In this document: piece by piece, positions 47,416 to 59,500 of the stretch
Layout: the number at the start of each line of letters is the position of its first letter
Position numbering within the stretch: position 1 is the stretch's first letter
Origin: Trileptium ribeirensis
Taxonomy: Eukaryota; Nematoda; Enoplea; Enoplida; Thoracostomopsidae
Direction of reading: 5' to 3'
DNA: 64,000 nt
Assembly: GCA_030248225.1 (NCBI GenBank)
Contig: JASANE010028113.1
Location: 1 to 64,000, forward strand
Notes under the pieces: model-generated
Told to the model about the DNA's origin: nothing
The model's input: the letters and a program-made list of their open reading frames with translations, nothing else
The model's database searches: none
Made by a program: the position numbers and the translations under genes

Positions 47416-49360
47416 GAAATGGCATTTTTCAAAGTTGGGACCAGTCGAGCCTCTACACTCCAAAATTTGGTTGGTTTTGGCGGTGGTCGCCAATTTTAGA
47501 ACGTTTCCTCATGCTTCGTTTTTGGCTTTTATTTTCGTTTGATTTGCCCGGGTGGGCTCTTCGGCTTGCAAACTTGCGGAAGAGACCCGCCCGGGCCTTT
47601 CGTTCATGGATTTTTTTGAATTTTTGCGCAAGACTAGGAACAGGGGTGGCCCTTGCGGGTACGTCCACGGGATACCTCGCGCTCCCGTATGGGCGCGGCG
47701 GAGAGTGGGGTAAATTTCTGATAAAATAGTGGTCAAAATCATGGCAAAATTTGTTCAAAAGGGGGAGGCCCTGTGCTCGACTAGTTCCCCACCCACTGAG
47801 TAGTGTTTGCTGTGAACGCTCAGTGGGTGTATGGCTCAGCAACGCTTGGTTTTAATTTACAGTGAAAATTTCGATTGAAGCTGATGTTTTTGGCAATTAC
47901 TACGGTTTGGAGGTTTTATTGGTAATGAAGCGACGGATTGATAGCAAATGTGGCACCGCAGAGTTTTCGAAACTAGTTTTAGCTCGGACGGATTTTTTCC
48001 AATGTGGACGCGTGGAAGAGGTCCACCCGAGGTGTTTCCCGGAGTCTTCAGGTCCTTGCGTAGGCCCAGGAAAGGGGCAGCCCTTGCGGGTGCTGGGGCG
48101 TTCACCGGATGCCTCGCGCTCCCATAAGTGCTGCGCCCGCGTTTCTGCTATTGAGCAAGGCCACGTAAAAATTTTGCAGGATCAGAAACGGTGACAAAAT
48201 GTTACATGTTTAACGCGAGGATCGATCTAGGACTAAGGCTTTAACCGCAAAACTTTGGGCTGACGGTTCCGCGTTTCAAAAAGAACCCAATTGGAGCTCA
48301 TAAGATAGCATTTCGTTATCCAAAGGAAGTTGCACCGCAAAAATGGGAATCAAATTTCTTACTACTTTCAAGTAATCCGCACGTGTTCGTTGCCTCCAGG
48401 GAAAGTTTTGGCGTGTATAGTGTAAATAATTACCTCGTAGTGCGCACCCGATTTGGTGGTATTTTCATTTTGTTCTTGTTTATATGTTTTGTCAAAAAAG
48501 GGAAAACCAAAGAGTAAACGGTTGACGTGTGTACTTTCATAGGCAGATTAGTCTGGTTTTAACTCACCGCGTTTAATTTCCAAGAAATATACAAACGGCC
48601 ATCGCTGTTTAGCACATGCTTTTCGTCCTTTCCCCACGCCGCCTTCCGCACGATACCTGCGACCACAGTGCCACTGTACCTCCGGCCCATCCGCGCTCCC
48701 CATCGAAAGGTTTACTGCAGCTAGACATACTGGTGGACCCACCCAAATCAATTCCAGTGACTCCTCATCGTTGAGAATTTAGTCTATCCCCAACTCTCCA
48801 GTCAACTCCACTAGTGCTCGTAACCCCGACCGACCCTCGTCGGTAACCAGTATGGTGCACAGGTCACACGTGCATCCCACCTCTGGAAATACCCTCTAAT
48901 ACCGCAAACCAATTTGACCCAGCTAGCTGCACCTCAGATCTGATCAAGGTACAACGATCCCAACTCCGCGTATTCAGACCCAACGGTTACGGAATAACCC
49001 TTCGGCCCATCCAAGTCTTTTGGAAATGGGCCCTGCTGCTAGGGAAATTTTGATCTTGGTATAGGGTAGGGGACCCAATAACAGAATGTGAAGGAATGAC
49101 GGGTCAGCCTTATTACTTGTGCGCAGGCTTAGGGGTGACCCTCCTCGGAGGTCCTCCATGCCACTAGATACGTGGGCCACTATAGGGGCCAGGCCGAACA
49201 CCCTGGTAAACCCGCCGGCAGCCTGCTAAGCTAAGCCGTTCCCCTCGGTCAGACCTGGTTCCACCGGGGAATCGTGTAAGCCGGGGTTGTCCGGGCACCA
49301 CAGTGAAAATTGAGAGTGGTGCAGCTGGGATCCCTTAGGGCCAGAACTGGTCTTAGTACA

Positions 49361-50087
49361 TTATAGTAATTGACTCAGGGTAGCTGCTATGGGTGGCATT
49401 TTATTCATTATAGTCGACCGACATTTTCCGCTGTTGGGAAATTGCCAGTCTTTAGGTTGTCAATTGTAGCAACGAGGCGTACCATTGGATTAACGAAGTT
49501 ATGTACGGCTTTAATGAACATAATCTATCTTTTATATATTTTGGCTAATTGAGCAAACTGTAAATTGCACCACATATTTCATAAGAAACCACCCAATTTT
49601 AAGAAATAAGCATCCTTTAAATTATTTCATTTGATTTATAATTCTTCACTGTTTAGTGTAGTCTCGTGTATATTACCATTTATAAGCATTTTGGTTTGAT
49701 AATTTTTCTACAATAATTTTGAATTCCGAAACAATACAAAATGAGAATTCCTTAAAATGCAATCTGGCTTTATAGACTTTTGACTTAACATGACAGAAAC
49801 CTAGGTGAATAGTCTTTAATACTCCCTTACTGATTTCAATTTTATTAAATGAAACTTTTTATAGTATTTATTTATAGATTCGCTTATGCACGCAAACAAA
49901 TTTAATGTACGTCATAAAAATGAAACGGTCCTATAGTTTATCAGGTATTGTTCGCGGACATGATGTAACTGGGTGTGGTGCTAGTGTGGGTTTCGTATCG
50001 CATTAGATTGCATACGAACAAACAGCAGATTACCACAAAACGCACCAATGCGAAGTTCAAGGACTACTTGATTTTGTGAGGTTAAAC
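49361..50087. other. Right flank of the giant element, no gene
   Basis: AT-rich sequence without recognisable features up to the minisatellite. Confidence 0.5.
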
Positions 50088-50570
50088 CATCTCGATTGTC
50101 GTAACTGTCCCGATTATCTCAAATGTCCCAATTGTCTTAAAATTCTCCCGATTGTTCCATTGCACTGATTGTCGTAACTGTGTCGCTTGTCCTAACTGTT
50201 CTGATTACTGTATCTGTCCCGATTGTCGTAGCTGCCCCGATGTCGTAACTGTCCCGGTGATCTTAATTGTCCCAGTTGTCATAAGTGCCCCGATTATCGT
50301 GACTGTCCCTACTGTAACTGGCTCGATTGTTGTAACTATCCCAGTTGTCGTAGTTATCCCATTGTAACTATGCTTATTGTCGTAAGTGTTCTGACTGTTG
50401 TAACCATCCCGATTGTAGCAACTGTCCCGGTTGTTCTAACTATCCCGGTTGTCATAACTGTCCCACCTGTCCTAACTGTCCCGATTGTCGTAACTGTCCC
50501 TATTGTCATAATTATCCTAATTGTCGTATCGGTTCTGGTTGTCTCAAGTTTTCCGACTGTTCTAGTTAAA
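50088..50570 (+). repeat. 18-bp minisatellite (GTAACTGTCCCGATTGTC type)
   Basis: About 480 bp of degenerate repeats of GTCGTAACTGTCCCGATT and variants. Because the unit is 18 bp, two frames read as long Val/Thr/Pro/Ile runs (VVTVPVVLTIPVV). These ORFs are by-products of the repeat and not genes. Related units lie on the other side of the giant element at 12527-12600. Confidence 0.9.
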
Positions 50571-51302
50571 ACTGATCAATATTCGTATTGCATGGCGCCT
50601 CATGGAGTTAATAATTTCGTATTCTATTTTTTGCTACTTCATAAACGCTGTAACTCACCTAATAGGCTATGCAGGACATGCGCCAAGTTAACAAATTTTC
50701 TCCCGTATTCGTTGTTTTAGGTCAGATGACATTAACGTTGATGATACTGAAATAATGATATGCATGCATGGTGGTGCGTTTCCAACCCCATGTTCCGCTT
50801 GCGGGAGACCAAAAATCTCTAGATTTGGTTACAAATTATTTAAATTGAAGCCATTTACACTGTTCAGCATACTGCTTAGGTGAGCACAAAGGACCCATGT
50901 CTTAGGAGATATAGTTCCATACGAGGAGCAACCACAAAACTCTCTGCTCCAAGTCAGAGATAACACATAGACTGCAGAAAGTAAAACTGAAGCGGTTTAT
51001 ATCACAAAAAACTTATGAAACATTTCTGTTTTCATTGTATTTAGCCATATTATATATTTATTCATTTTATGGGATTAACATTGAAAAATATTGCCTGTTG
51101 TTGCACCATATGTTGAGCTCAGTTGTATTGCTGTGACAAAAAATTTCTAGGCACGTTTGCATAGCATGTGTTTTGTGCCAGAAATAGCTACCAAAGCTTC
51201 TTTCGTGGCTTTTTGCATGGTAATATTTTAATTATATAGCTATATAATGAACTATGCACGGTATATTTTTAGCATTGAAAAATTCATATTTTGTTGTTTA
51301 CC
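50571..51302. other. Non-coding stretch
   Basis: Nothing recognisable. AT-rich. Confidence 0.5.
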
Positions 51303-51786
51303 AGGCTACCAGGGGTGTTTCAAGTCCAAACCCGCCCAAAACCCCAAAATTTACTAAAAACGTCATTTGTCACCAAATCCCTCCCTCCCCCGGGGTTTTC
51401 TTTTCTTCCTTGTTTTCGATTTCTTTTCGTGCTAATTTGCATAAATCTCACTTATTTTTCGACTTAGCTAACCCTAACCCATCTTAGCGTCTTTCTTTTG
51501 TCATTAGTTCAGTCCTGGTGTGATCGTCAACTAGTTAGGTGACTCCTACCAGCAGCTTAGACGGATTCCAGCATTTTTGTTTTCTATATATTTCCGAGGT
51601 ATACCGCGACGTAAAACGCGTACGTGGGTTTTCGAAATCAACGTCAACGTCTGAAACAGAAGGAACAGCAACTGGAAAAAGATTAACACCAGGAATTGCA
51701 GAACTACAGCAACGATTACAGCCCCACAGTCGTGGAAGCATAACAACGACCGACTCGATATAATGGCTGTTCAAGTCTGAAATAAT

Positions 51787-52062
51787 GTGGTGGAAGCGTT
51801 AATTGAGCCAAAAAGAAGGTTTGCAACATACGAAGCAGAATCAAAATTACCGAAACAACAAGTATTCGAAGAAGTCCGAGCGATTCAGAACGTTCTCAAT
51901 GAAAAGCTGGAAACAGCAAACGAAACCATTGAGGCAAAAGAAAAACTATGTTCGCAGAAGTACAGAATGGAGCATGAAAAGCGAAAGTACAAGAAGCAAA
52001 CACAAATAGGTAAAAAGGTTCAAGGAACAGTGCGAAGTGCGAAAGAAATGATTGGCGAGTAA
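51787..52062 (+). pseudogene. Coiled-coil fragment of the second element, part 1
   Basis: 91 codons rich in Glu, Lys and Gln with heptad-like spacing (VLNEKLETANETIEAKEKL). It ends at 52062 and similar sequence resumes after the inserted inverted-repeat element. It could be a Gag- or ORF1-like oligomerisation domain. No specific family is recognised. Confidence 0.4.
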
Positions 52063-52290
52063 AGGTCAAGAAATAATACGACTGGAAAGTCAAACGGTGA
52101 CGATAGATCTGGAACAACGACTTCCACAATTTCATCAAATTACAGAACAATCGTTGGAACGGATACAAGGACTTCAACAACAGTCCAAGAGACAGAAGTT
52201 ACGAATCGGGAATGGATAAAACTATAGAATCAAAGCGAATACCAAGTCGTTACACAAGATCGAACCATCAAAGAAAAAGAAGACACATTA

Positions 52291-52710
52291 TGCGGCGTTT
52301 ACGTTATAAAGGACCCCATGTGAAAGTTTTGTCCCCCAATGGTCTAGACCACACCATCCAGTGGTGTACGGTATGTACTTACACTATAGAATGCAATAGA
52401 TGGTGTACCAGGCACCATCAACTTAATTATAGTTGCTAAACTTACCTATTGTTTGCGACTGACGGTGTCAAGGACACCATCCAAACACATATAAGACGTG
52501 TAAATAACAGCATGGTGTAGCTAACACCAAATTTTATGGTGTGGTCTACACCATACTATTACCAACACTACACTACCTATGTTTATATACTATCCGAAAA
52601 TACGATCACAAACACCATGGTGTTAAAGACACCATATATTTGATGGTGGCAGAGACACTGAGGGTGGACAAAACTTTCACATGGGGGTTCTTTATAACGT
52701 AAACGCTGCA
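52291..52710. mobile_element. Inverted-repeat element made of serial hairpins (MITE)
   Basis: The terminal inverted repeats start TGC(G/A)GCGTTTACGTTATAAAG and extend for about 45 bp with almost perfect pairing. They are flanked by TTA on both sides (TTA target duplication, as for PIF/Harbinger-type elements). Inside are six short hairpins built on one stem, ACACC/GGTGT: 52351-52367, 52399-52419, 52464-52478, 52513-52529, 52536-52554 and 52617-52635. No coding capacity. It interrupts the coiled-coil frame of the second element. Confidence 0.85.
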
Positions 52711-52804
52711 TTACAAGCGATGATGACTGAATTGAAAAACTCTCAGAAACTACTGGTCCTGTCACGACAATGCGTGAAGCTCAATAACAAGCAACGAATA
52801 ATGT

Positions 52805-53015
52805 TCAAGGGCAGTTACAGAAGACACGCGAAGAAGTGACATTGCTACGTGAAGGAACAGTGGAACTAAAAACCCAACTGAGCGAAATACAAAACCAGGC
52901 AGTGACGAAAGAAGAAGAAAATAAAGAATTGCAAAAAAAGATCAAACAACTGCAATCACAAGCGTACAAGTGGAAAAAGAACCGTGCGCTCAAACAATCG
53001 AGCACCGAGAAATAG
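52805..53015 (+). pseudogene. Coiled-coil fragment of the second element, part 2
   Basis: A frame of about 70 codons (LQKTREEVTLLREGTVELK ... ELQKKIKQLQSQAYKWKK) ending at a TAG. Strong heptad pattern rich in Glu/Gln/Lys. With part 1 it would make a long coiled coil, now split by the inverted-repeat element. Further broken frames follow (DILNKHMEYTTVRMAPNQRI at 53491) without recognised domains. Confidence 0.4.
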
Positions 53016-54600
53016 CAGTTGGAACATAATTTCCATAAGTGGGGGGGCACGACATCCCTGACAAACATCCAAACGATGAAGTATTTCGATGGAAAGAAAT
53101 ACTCGGTGATAAATTGATATTGCAGGGAGATCAATTATGGAGTGAATTGTGTTATTTCGAAATACAAATCTATATATACTCCACAAATAAAGATCATATC
53201 GGAAATGACGATAGAAAAAGCCGTAAACGAAGTACAAGACATATGGACCGAAATTTTACGCAGGATGACTGGACCGGCAAAGGAAGAACAATACAGATGC
53301 TGACGGCATTACGAGACCAAGAAACACAGATCCGAGCTAAATGTCGAACACTTAAGAAAACGGGAGAATAATACCGTCAAGTGATCCGGCAATACGTAAA
53401 GAACGTCCTAGAATGGATGATAAAAATGCTGAAGCATAACGTCGGACAAGTACAAAATTTGGCGAAGTGATGGCGATTCCACTCGATTATGCCGACATCT
53501 TGAACAAACACATGGAATATACGACAGTACGGATGGCGCCAAATCAAAGAATATACGCTGTGAAAATGGTAGGAAAGATAACGAAATGGATATTCCAAGA
53601 AGGCGAAACGTGGGTCAGCAACGGAATAACATTCAGATCCATCAAAGAAAGAACTCATAATACGAAACTGATCATAGAGTACGAATATATAGAGGCAAAA
53701 AAGAATCCGTTGGTTCGTGGGAAATAAGAAAGAACAAATCCTGCAAGGAATTCATATGGCGCAAGAACAGTCCCCGGACTCGCAAAATAGATGGGGCAGG
53801 TTCCCGACAATCGAACAATTATATATATACCTATGCGATGGGTGGAGGAGGTGGCAACCCAGCCGGGTGTCACTTCCTCACAAGAGCTTAGTTGCTCAGG
53901 AAGGCAGAAACTGGGAGAAGAAAGGACCAGCTGTCAGTTAGCCGGGGCACTAGAACTTTCGGAACTAATGATGACCAAAAATGATCAATAAGATGGAACC
54001 AAAAAATAGCCGATACGCAGCGAAATTGAAACAAACAACATCCGAACCGAATTGGTCAAAGAATCCATTCGAAAGCGACACGATATTGATGACCAATAAT
54101 TGAATCGAACGACAATCGGATTTATCGATAGAAACCGAAAGAAATTGAGAGTAGCAACGACTAATAACAACGACCAAACGACCGGTGCGTATTTAAACCG
54201 GGAAAAATTGCCAAACGACGTCGAGATTCGTCGACACAAAGAAAATCTGGTGATCTCAAATAACGAATTTCAATGACCCCATGATCAATAGAGGCGAACT
54301 GTACAGTGACAAAACCCAAATCGGAAAAAGACGATATAAATTTGCCAAAACTTTTCCTGCCAAATTACGACCAAGACTCAACCGAAAGAAGTCTTAATTA
54401 GAACTTTGTTAAAAATAGTGCCTTATATTTGCGCCTAACAATTGTTGTTTTAGTAACTTGTATTATCATATTTCTAACGTTTATTACTATGTAACTATTA
54501 TCGTCCTGCTATATATTTATAGCTATTATCGTACTAATCATATTTTATGTGGTCAGGCTTTTTAATTTTATATTTAGGAGGGGGACCACACAAGAATCGG

Positions 54601-55399
54601 GATGGATTCTAACTGAAATAAATCGAGAAATAGAAAAAAAATAAAATTGGGAATTGGAGCGTCAGTGGCAAACGCAATCTTAGCGATGGGGGTGAAAGGT
54701 GACTGAAAGAATCAAAACCGGTTACCTTAAATCGACAGGTGCAAAAGAAAATCATCAGAGGTAGATGCTAGACCGATAACCATGGATGTTGGGGGCCTAG
54801 TAGGCTACCAGGGGTCCCAAGCCCTAAATTTTACAAAATTTAGGTTCGAAATTCCTAAATTATTAAATTCTTTTTATATGTTTCCCTAAAGTTTTGGATT
54901 TAAAAAATTCTAAAATCTTATTAAATGCCTACGTTCTTATTGAGCTACTTTACATGTTTGTCATTTTTCTGTGTTATTAGCTTACATATGTTAGAGTTTT
55001 AATTTTTCTTTCTTCTGGAGTTGTGTTCGTGCTTCTACGCGATCAAGAGAGCGGCTGTGCGGAAGTTGTTTGTTCAATATACTAAATCGATTTTAATTAA
55101 TTTTTATTCTCTATGTCGACTTAGCCAGCATAGGTGTAAGCGGAACCGTGGTCGTGTATATTACCGGTGTAACGGTTTAGAGGACCTTGTGTTAATAGTT
55201 ATCTATGGATAGTAACCGTTCTGATTGAATGGTTACTTATTGTTTTAAACTCAATAACACATACACATTTATGCTTACAATTACAAGGATTGACGCGAAA
55301 AGATTTTGTCGAGAACTACTCTTTCGAATCCTATTTATTCTATTTAGTGATCTCGGATTTCTTATAGCTTGTAGGATAGGCGATAGAACGTTAGTATTT
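54601..55399. other. Non-coding, possible LTR remains
   Basis: It contains the second CTACCAGGGGT box (54796) and AT-rich sequence. No gene. It could be a 3' LTR of the second element, but the left partner is too diverged for me to set ends. Confidence 0.35.
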
Positions 55400-57845
55400 C
55401 ACAAATAAGTAATTTAAACGCTACTAATAATCGAGTGATATTAAATTCCCAATACAAATCTTAGTAGACAAAATAGCAATAATATTAGTAGGAGCGGTAG
55501 AATACCAACTGTAATATATATAATAGGCTTAGTAATGCGTTAAAAATTTCGGCCCCTGTGTCGAGTGAGCAAAACCAGGGCGAGAGTGTAGGTGGGTTCC
55601 GAATATAGTAGTAATACTTGTGAAGTCAGCAGCTAGCCTGGGTCGGCGGAGCAAGTAGTGCTATATTTGAGTAGACCGGCGAGTAAAAGGCGAAGAATCG
55701 ATCACCCTCTCGAGTTGCCGTTAGACCCCACTTACTATTCTTGGCCAGCCAGCCGGGGGCTACAGATCTCCGTGTGCCAGCAGCCAGCCGGGGCTCGTAC
55801 AGAGTAAGAGACTTCAACTAGACAGTAGTCGACCGTTACCGTAGTTTTAGTAACGTAGTCAGGCAGCCAGCCGGGGTCGGCTTGTTTAACATAACCGGCA
55901 ATTATTAGAGTAAATCTAAGGCGCAGGTTGAGGTAATCATATACCCGCACGGTGCGTCAGCCAGCCGGGGGCGTAATGTGTCAACCCAAAAAGGATGTAT
56001 TAGGGTAATAGATAACCTAGCCTCAAATAACTATCGCTCAAATCATACTTCCTAAATATTAGTTGCGATAACCTAAGTCTAAGAACTTAGGGGCAATTAC
56101 TAGTTAGTTGTAACATCACCTAACTTGAAAAGTAATAGGTATAGTGATAACCGAGTGGCATAAGTGGCCGAGTTGGAATAAAAGTGGAGAAGTCAGACTG
56201 TGGAAAAGTTGTCTAACGTGATCTAAAGTACGAGTATATGTACTAAAAATAGGATTTACGGATGCTCATCAGTTGTGCCTAACATTTTATTTTGCTTTGT
56301 TGTCTGTTGCCGAATTATCTGGAACCATAGTGACTAGAGCAATTCGCGCCGCAACGCAAAATATATGGCATACCGTCGATCACGAAAAGAAAGGACGCGC
56401 CCAACCAAGTCATCCCACCGGTATTCTACTGGCCACACCTCGGACCGCACATCTTCTGGTGACGCATCCCGTCCCATTTTAATACCCATAGCCGTCATAG
56501 GGAAAATACTATCCAACACCTACCTTACTAAAAACCATAAAATATAACAATGATTTTTAATTGTGAATTATGGTTGCGGAAGAAGTATATATACTTATCT
56601 GTCAGTCATAAATTTTGATCGGTTTTCGATTAACTTAGAACTTATTCACAGATTTAACGCAAATAATTGCGTGAAGGTGGCTTATCTACTAATTTGGATA
56701 TTAGAGGGTAAAGACTTACGCTGATTTTGGACTTGTTCTTAGTATTGACATTGTTCTGGAGCTACGAGTTGTTTAAAGAACGGGCCTTAACAGTGGCATA
56801 CTTCACAAATAAGTATTTTATTGAAAAATCGTAGATACTTAGTCACACTAATCTCCTTGAAAAAGAAGTGGCTTTGGGTTAGATAAAAGTAATCAGGCTT
56901 AGTAATATTGTAGAAATTTGGCCCTTCATGTCGAGTGAGCAACACCAGGGCGCGTATATCAGAAGGGCTCGAGGTAGTACAAATGCTTGTTGGGTCTGCC
57001 AGCCGATCAGGGGTGGCTTAATAAGTAGTGTTACTCTTTAGAAAACCGGGCCAGTAAGGAGTGCGGATTCAATACCCACCTCAAGAACTCTATATATACC
57101 TAATAATCAGCCATTGAGCAAAAGTTAAACTGTTTAGTAGTCGACCGCGACTATCCATTTTTAGTAACGTCGTCAGCCAATCGTTCACGGGTTGTTTAAA
57201 TACTGGCACGCATTAGCGTAATTCTAAGGACCTAGGTTTGGGTACTCAAATAAACGTACGTCGGCAGCCAATGGGTGTTGGTCGTATCAACCTCACAAGA
57301 GGCAAATTTGAAGTAACTAATAACCTTGCCTTAACGACGTTAACGCTAATAGAGCAAGGAACAAGTTTGTCCAAGGTGCTAGTGGCCGCGTTAGTTACAA
57401 CTTCTAGTACTGGCGAAAGTAACCGGTGTGTACAAGTTTTATCAGAAACTATCGGCATTAAGAACAATACCGCGTGTAGATACCGGTGGATAATCAGTGC
57501 TCAAACAGCTATGCATACTGCGTGTAAAAGCCGACAGGTTTTAGTTGTTCAATCGAGTGCCCTAACATTTTATTTTATTATAATAAACATTGTTCTGGTG
57601 TTCAAATATTTAAAGTCGCGAGTGCTTCGGAATTAGCCAGGCTTCAACGCGAAATATACGGCAGAAATGCTGCTCACGAAAAAGAAGAACGCGCGCTATT
57701 CGAAACGTACTACCGGTATACTGCTGGCCACACCTCGGACCGCACATTCTTCGGTGACTAATCCCGTCCTCATTTAATATCCGATAGCCGTCATCAGAAA
57801 ATCACCATCCAACCCCTACCCCCAATCAAACTTTAAAATATAACA
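55400..57845 (+). repeat. Tandem pair of diverged ~1.3-kb repeats
   Basis: Copy 1 spans about 55400-56555 and copy 2 about 56810-57845. Shared landmarks in order are CACAAATAAGTA, AGGCTTAGTAAT, TCGAGTGAGCAA(A/C)ACCAGGGCG (55561 and 56931), GTAGTCGACCG, a GGCCACACCTCGGACCGCAC box (56431 and 57726), ATAGCCGTCAT, and an AAAATATAACA end. Offsets fall from 1370 to 1295 bp, so copy 2 has net deletions. There is no conserved reading frame. They may be LTR or leader sequences of the Gypsy relic that follows. Confidence 0.75.
55746..55970 (+). repeat. Four copies of CAGCCAGCCGGGG
   Basis: Exact copies at 55746-55758, 55781-55793, 55864-55876 and 55958-55970, with a degenerate one near 55631 (AGCTAGCCTGGG). 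In the second 1.3-kb repeat the equivalent places read as CAGCC(G/A)AT variants. The irregular spacing (35, 83 and 94 bp) argues against a simple satellite and for a protein- or RNA-recognition motif. Function unknown. Confidence 0.8.
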
Positions 57846-58052
57846 TAGTGACTACGATTTTGTGTAAAAGTGGTATATACAAATTATCAACAAAATAATT
57901 AGGGGTCAGTATTTTTCGAAAACCCGAAAATGAACCCCCAATTTTAAATAAGGCAAGAGCCAAACTAGAAATTACTTATACGGTAGTAACAATTATAGTC
58001 CAAATAATCAGGACGTTTTTGCGCAAGCCTGTTTAGATTGTAAAATATTAAA

Positions 58053-58504
58053 ATGCCACTTCAGAGAACACCATCTTGTACGACAACTCAGAAAGAATCG
58101 ACATCAAAGAATGTCGAAAATGCGCAAGAAACAACGACAAAGCCGATCACAACGAGAGATCTTGAAGAGATATATAATGCGAGTTTTATCCAAATACACC
58201 GTACCCAAAAAAGGACCAACAGCAGCGACACAAAAAAGGCTTACAAGAAGCGTATACCGAAACGTTCCAAGAAGAAGCAAGTATCGATAAATTGTTCGCA
58301 AGAACAGAAGATCGAGAAAAGAAATTCGAGAAACGATACAAAGATTACAACATCGAAAAGAAAAGCAACTGCAATTCATAAAAAAAGCATGCAGCCCTGA
58401 CTAAAGAACTTCAACAAATATGTCAGAGTTTCGATCAAGACGAACCGGAGATTGCAGCGGCACAACCACGAAAAGAATCGCAAGGTACCGAAGAAGATGA
58501 ATGA
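58053..58504 (+). pseudogene. Upstream frame of the Gypsy relic, Lys/Thr/Gln-rich
   Basis: An open piece of 115 codons from 58053 (Lys/Thr-rich) and a related acidic-basic piece after it. The plus strand is very A-rich, like the rest of this relic. No domain is recognised. It is placed with the Gypsy relic by strand, composition and position only. Confidence 0.3.
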
Positions 58505-58669
58505 ATTATATTACAACAAGATGAAGAAAGACAACAACGAATTCGAACAACGGGACAAGAGCAAAACGATCAACGACCGAAAGTCATAATACAAGGCAAA
58601 GAATACTACGGATTCTTTGGTCTGGGTCAAGCATATTCGGCTCCGAACAACGATAAAGAGTCAGAGCAA

Positions 58670-59500
58670 GTGCAACCGATAACGAGTACGGTCGAAGATC
58701 AAGGAACGGTCAGTGTAGAACGGGGTACAGTCGATATCCAACAAGTACAAGAACAACAACAACGACGATCGAATATATATAATAAAGCAACCGCGGCGGC
58801 AAACCAAACTCAAATTGGAGCAAATAAAATTCAACCTGGTGCGAATCGAATACAACTCATGGCAAGTCAAAAGCGATACGGTGCAAGTAATAACCAATTC
58901 GGTGCAATACAAACGCTAGCCGATGCAAACAGAAATAAAATCGACACGAATTACGATCAATTCGTACAAATAACCAATTCGGTGCAATCTAAATACCATG
59001 TAAAGAAAGCCGAGACCTAATCGATGCAAACGATGATCAATAGGGTACAAAGCAAGACCCAGTTAGTGCAAATTGAAGACAATTTAACGCAAATTCCGAT
59101 CAATTCGACGTAAATTATGATCAGTTCGGTGTAAGTAAAGAAATAATCACTGTAATCCAAACACGATCCAACGCAAACCGAGATCAGTTCGATTCAAATT
59201 ACGAGCAACCCAGCGCAATTAAAGAACAAACTGGTGCAAACCAAAGCCGACTCAATGCAAAGGGTGACCAACCCCACGCAAACTGCGGTCAATTCGGTGC
59301 AATGCAAACCGAAATCAACTTAATGAAAACCAAACGCAATTCGCTGAGAATCAAGACCAAAACTATGTGAATGAAATCCAATCTGATACAGATCAGAACC
59401 GATTCTGTGCAAGTAAAGAACGAACCAGTGCAAGCCGAACGATGAATACATGGAATCAAGTATACAAGATTTCTACGCAACAACAAACTTCGGTACAACT
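58670..59500 (+). repeat. Degenerate repeat region (CAATTCGGTGCAA type)
   Basis: Units such as CCAATTCGGTGCAAT, GATCAATTCG and GGTGCAAGTAA recur many times at loose 30-bp-like spacing. In the longest frame (58670-59020) they read as Gln/Asn/Ala motifs (IGANKIQPGANRIQ). The region has decayed, with stops further on. It was probably a Gln/Asn-rich repeat part of the relic's first ORF. Confidence 0.6.

Larger units (their letters stand above)
12902..49360 (+). mobile_element. Giant Ty3/Gypsy-type LTR retroelement with env-like gene and NADAR-SGNH cargo
   Basis: Two 3.5-kb direct repeats, both starting TGTAACAGCCC and ending AGTACA, bound 36.5 kb of sequence with retroelement genes all on the plus strand. 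Gene order is gag, repetitive ORFs, spacer, env-like, protease, RT-RNase H, integrase, two NADAR-SGNH ORFs. Flanks are ...TATTA on the left and TTATA... on the right, so only TTA is shared exactly and the target duplication is not clean. A copy this large has precedents in other giant Gypsy elements (plant Ogre, planarian Burro), but the gene content here differs from what I know of those. All main ORFs carry breaks, so the copy is non-autonomous. Confidence 0.9.
45885..49360 (+). repeat. Right (3') LTR, 3476 bp
   Basis: It starts TGTAACAGCCC and ends TCTTAGTACA, and aligns with the left LTR throughout. It lacks the 25-bp duplication and has several small deletions (for example near 47670 and 46780). 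Counterparts of the left LTR signals are the hairpin cluster at 46989-47138, the TATA box at 47408-47415 and the long inverted repeat near 47790. The LTR frame readable at 15325 in the left LTR lacks its ATG here. Confidence 0.93.
51303..54600 (+). mobile_element. Decayed A-rich retroelement material (second element)
   Basis: A plus-strand-biased, A-rich block with several broken coiled-coil frames. It starts at a CTACCAGGGGT box that recurs at 54796, each followed by related AT-rich sequence with a CGACTTAGC(T/C) landmark. These may be remains of two LTR starts. Near 54440-54570 broken frames read as hydrophobic segments (VLVTCIIIFLTFITM, then FIAIIVLIIFYVV), followed by a polypurine run AGGAGGGGGA at 54575-54584. 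A membrane anchor next to a polypurine tract is what the end of an env gene before a 3' LTR looks like. No RT or integrase is visible in this block, so class and boundaries are uncertain. Confidence 0.45.

Noticed and set aside
50152..50720. Val/Thr/Pro repeat ORFs that look like a repeat protein
   Set aside because: They are produced by an 18-bp minisatellite with many unit variants, and nothing suggests coding.
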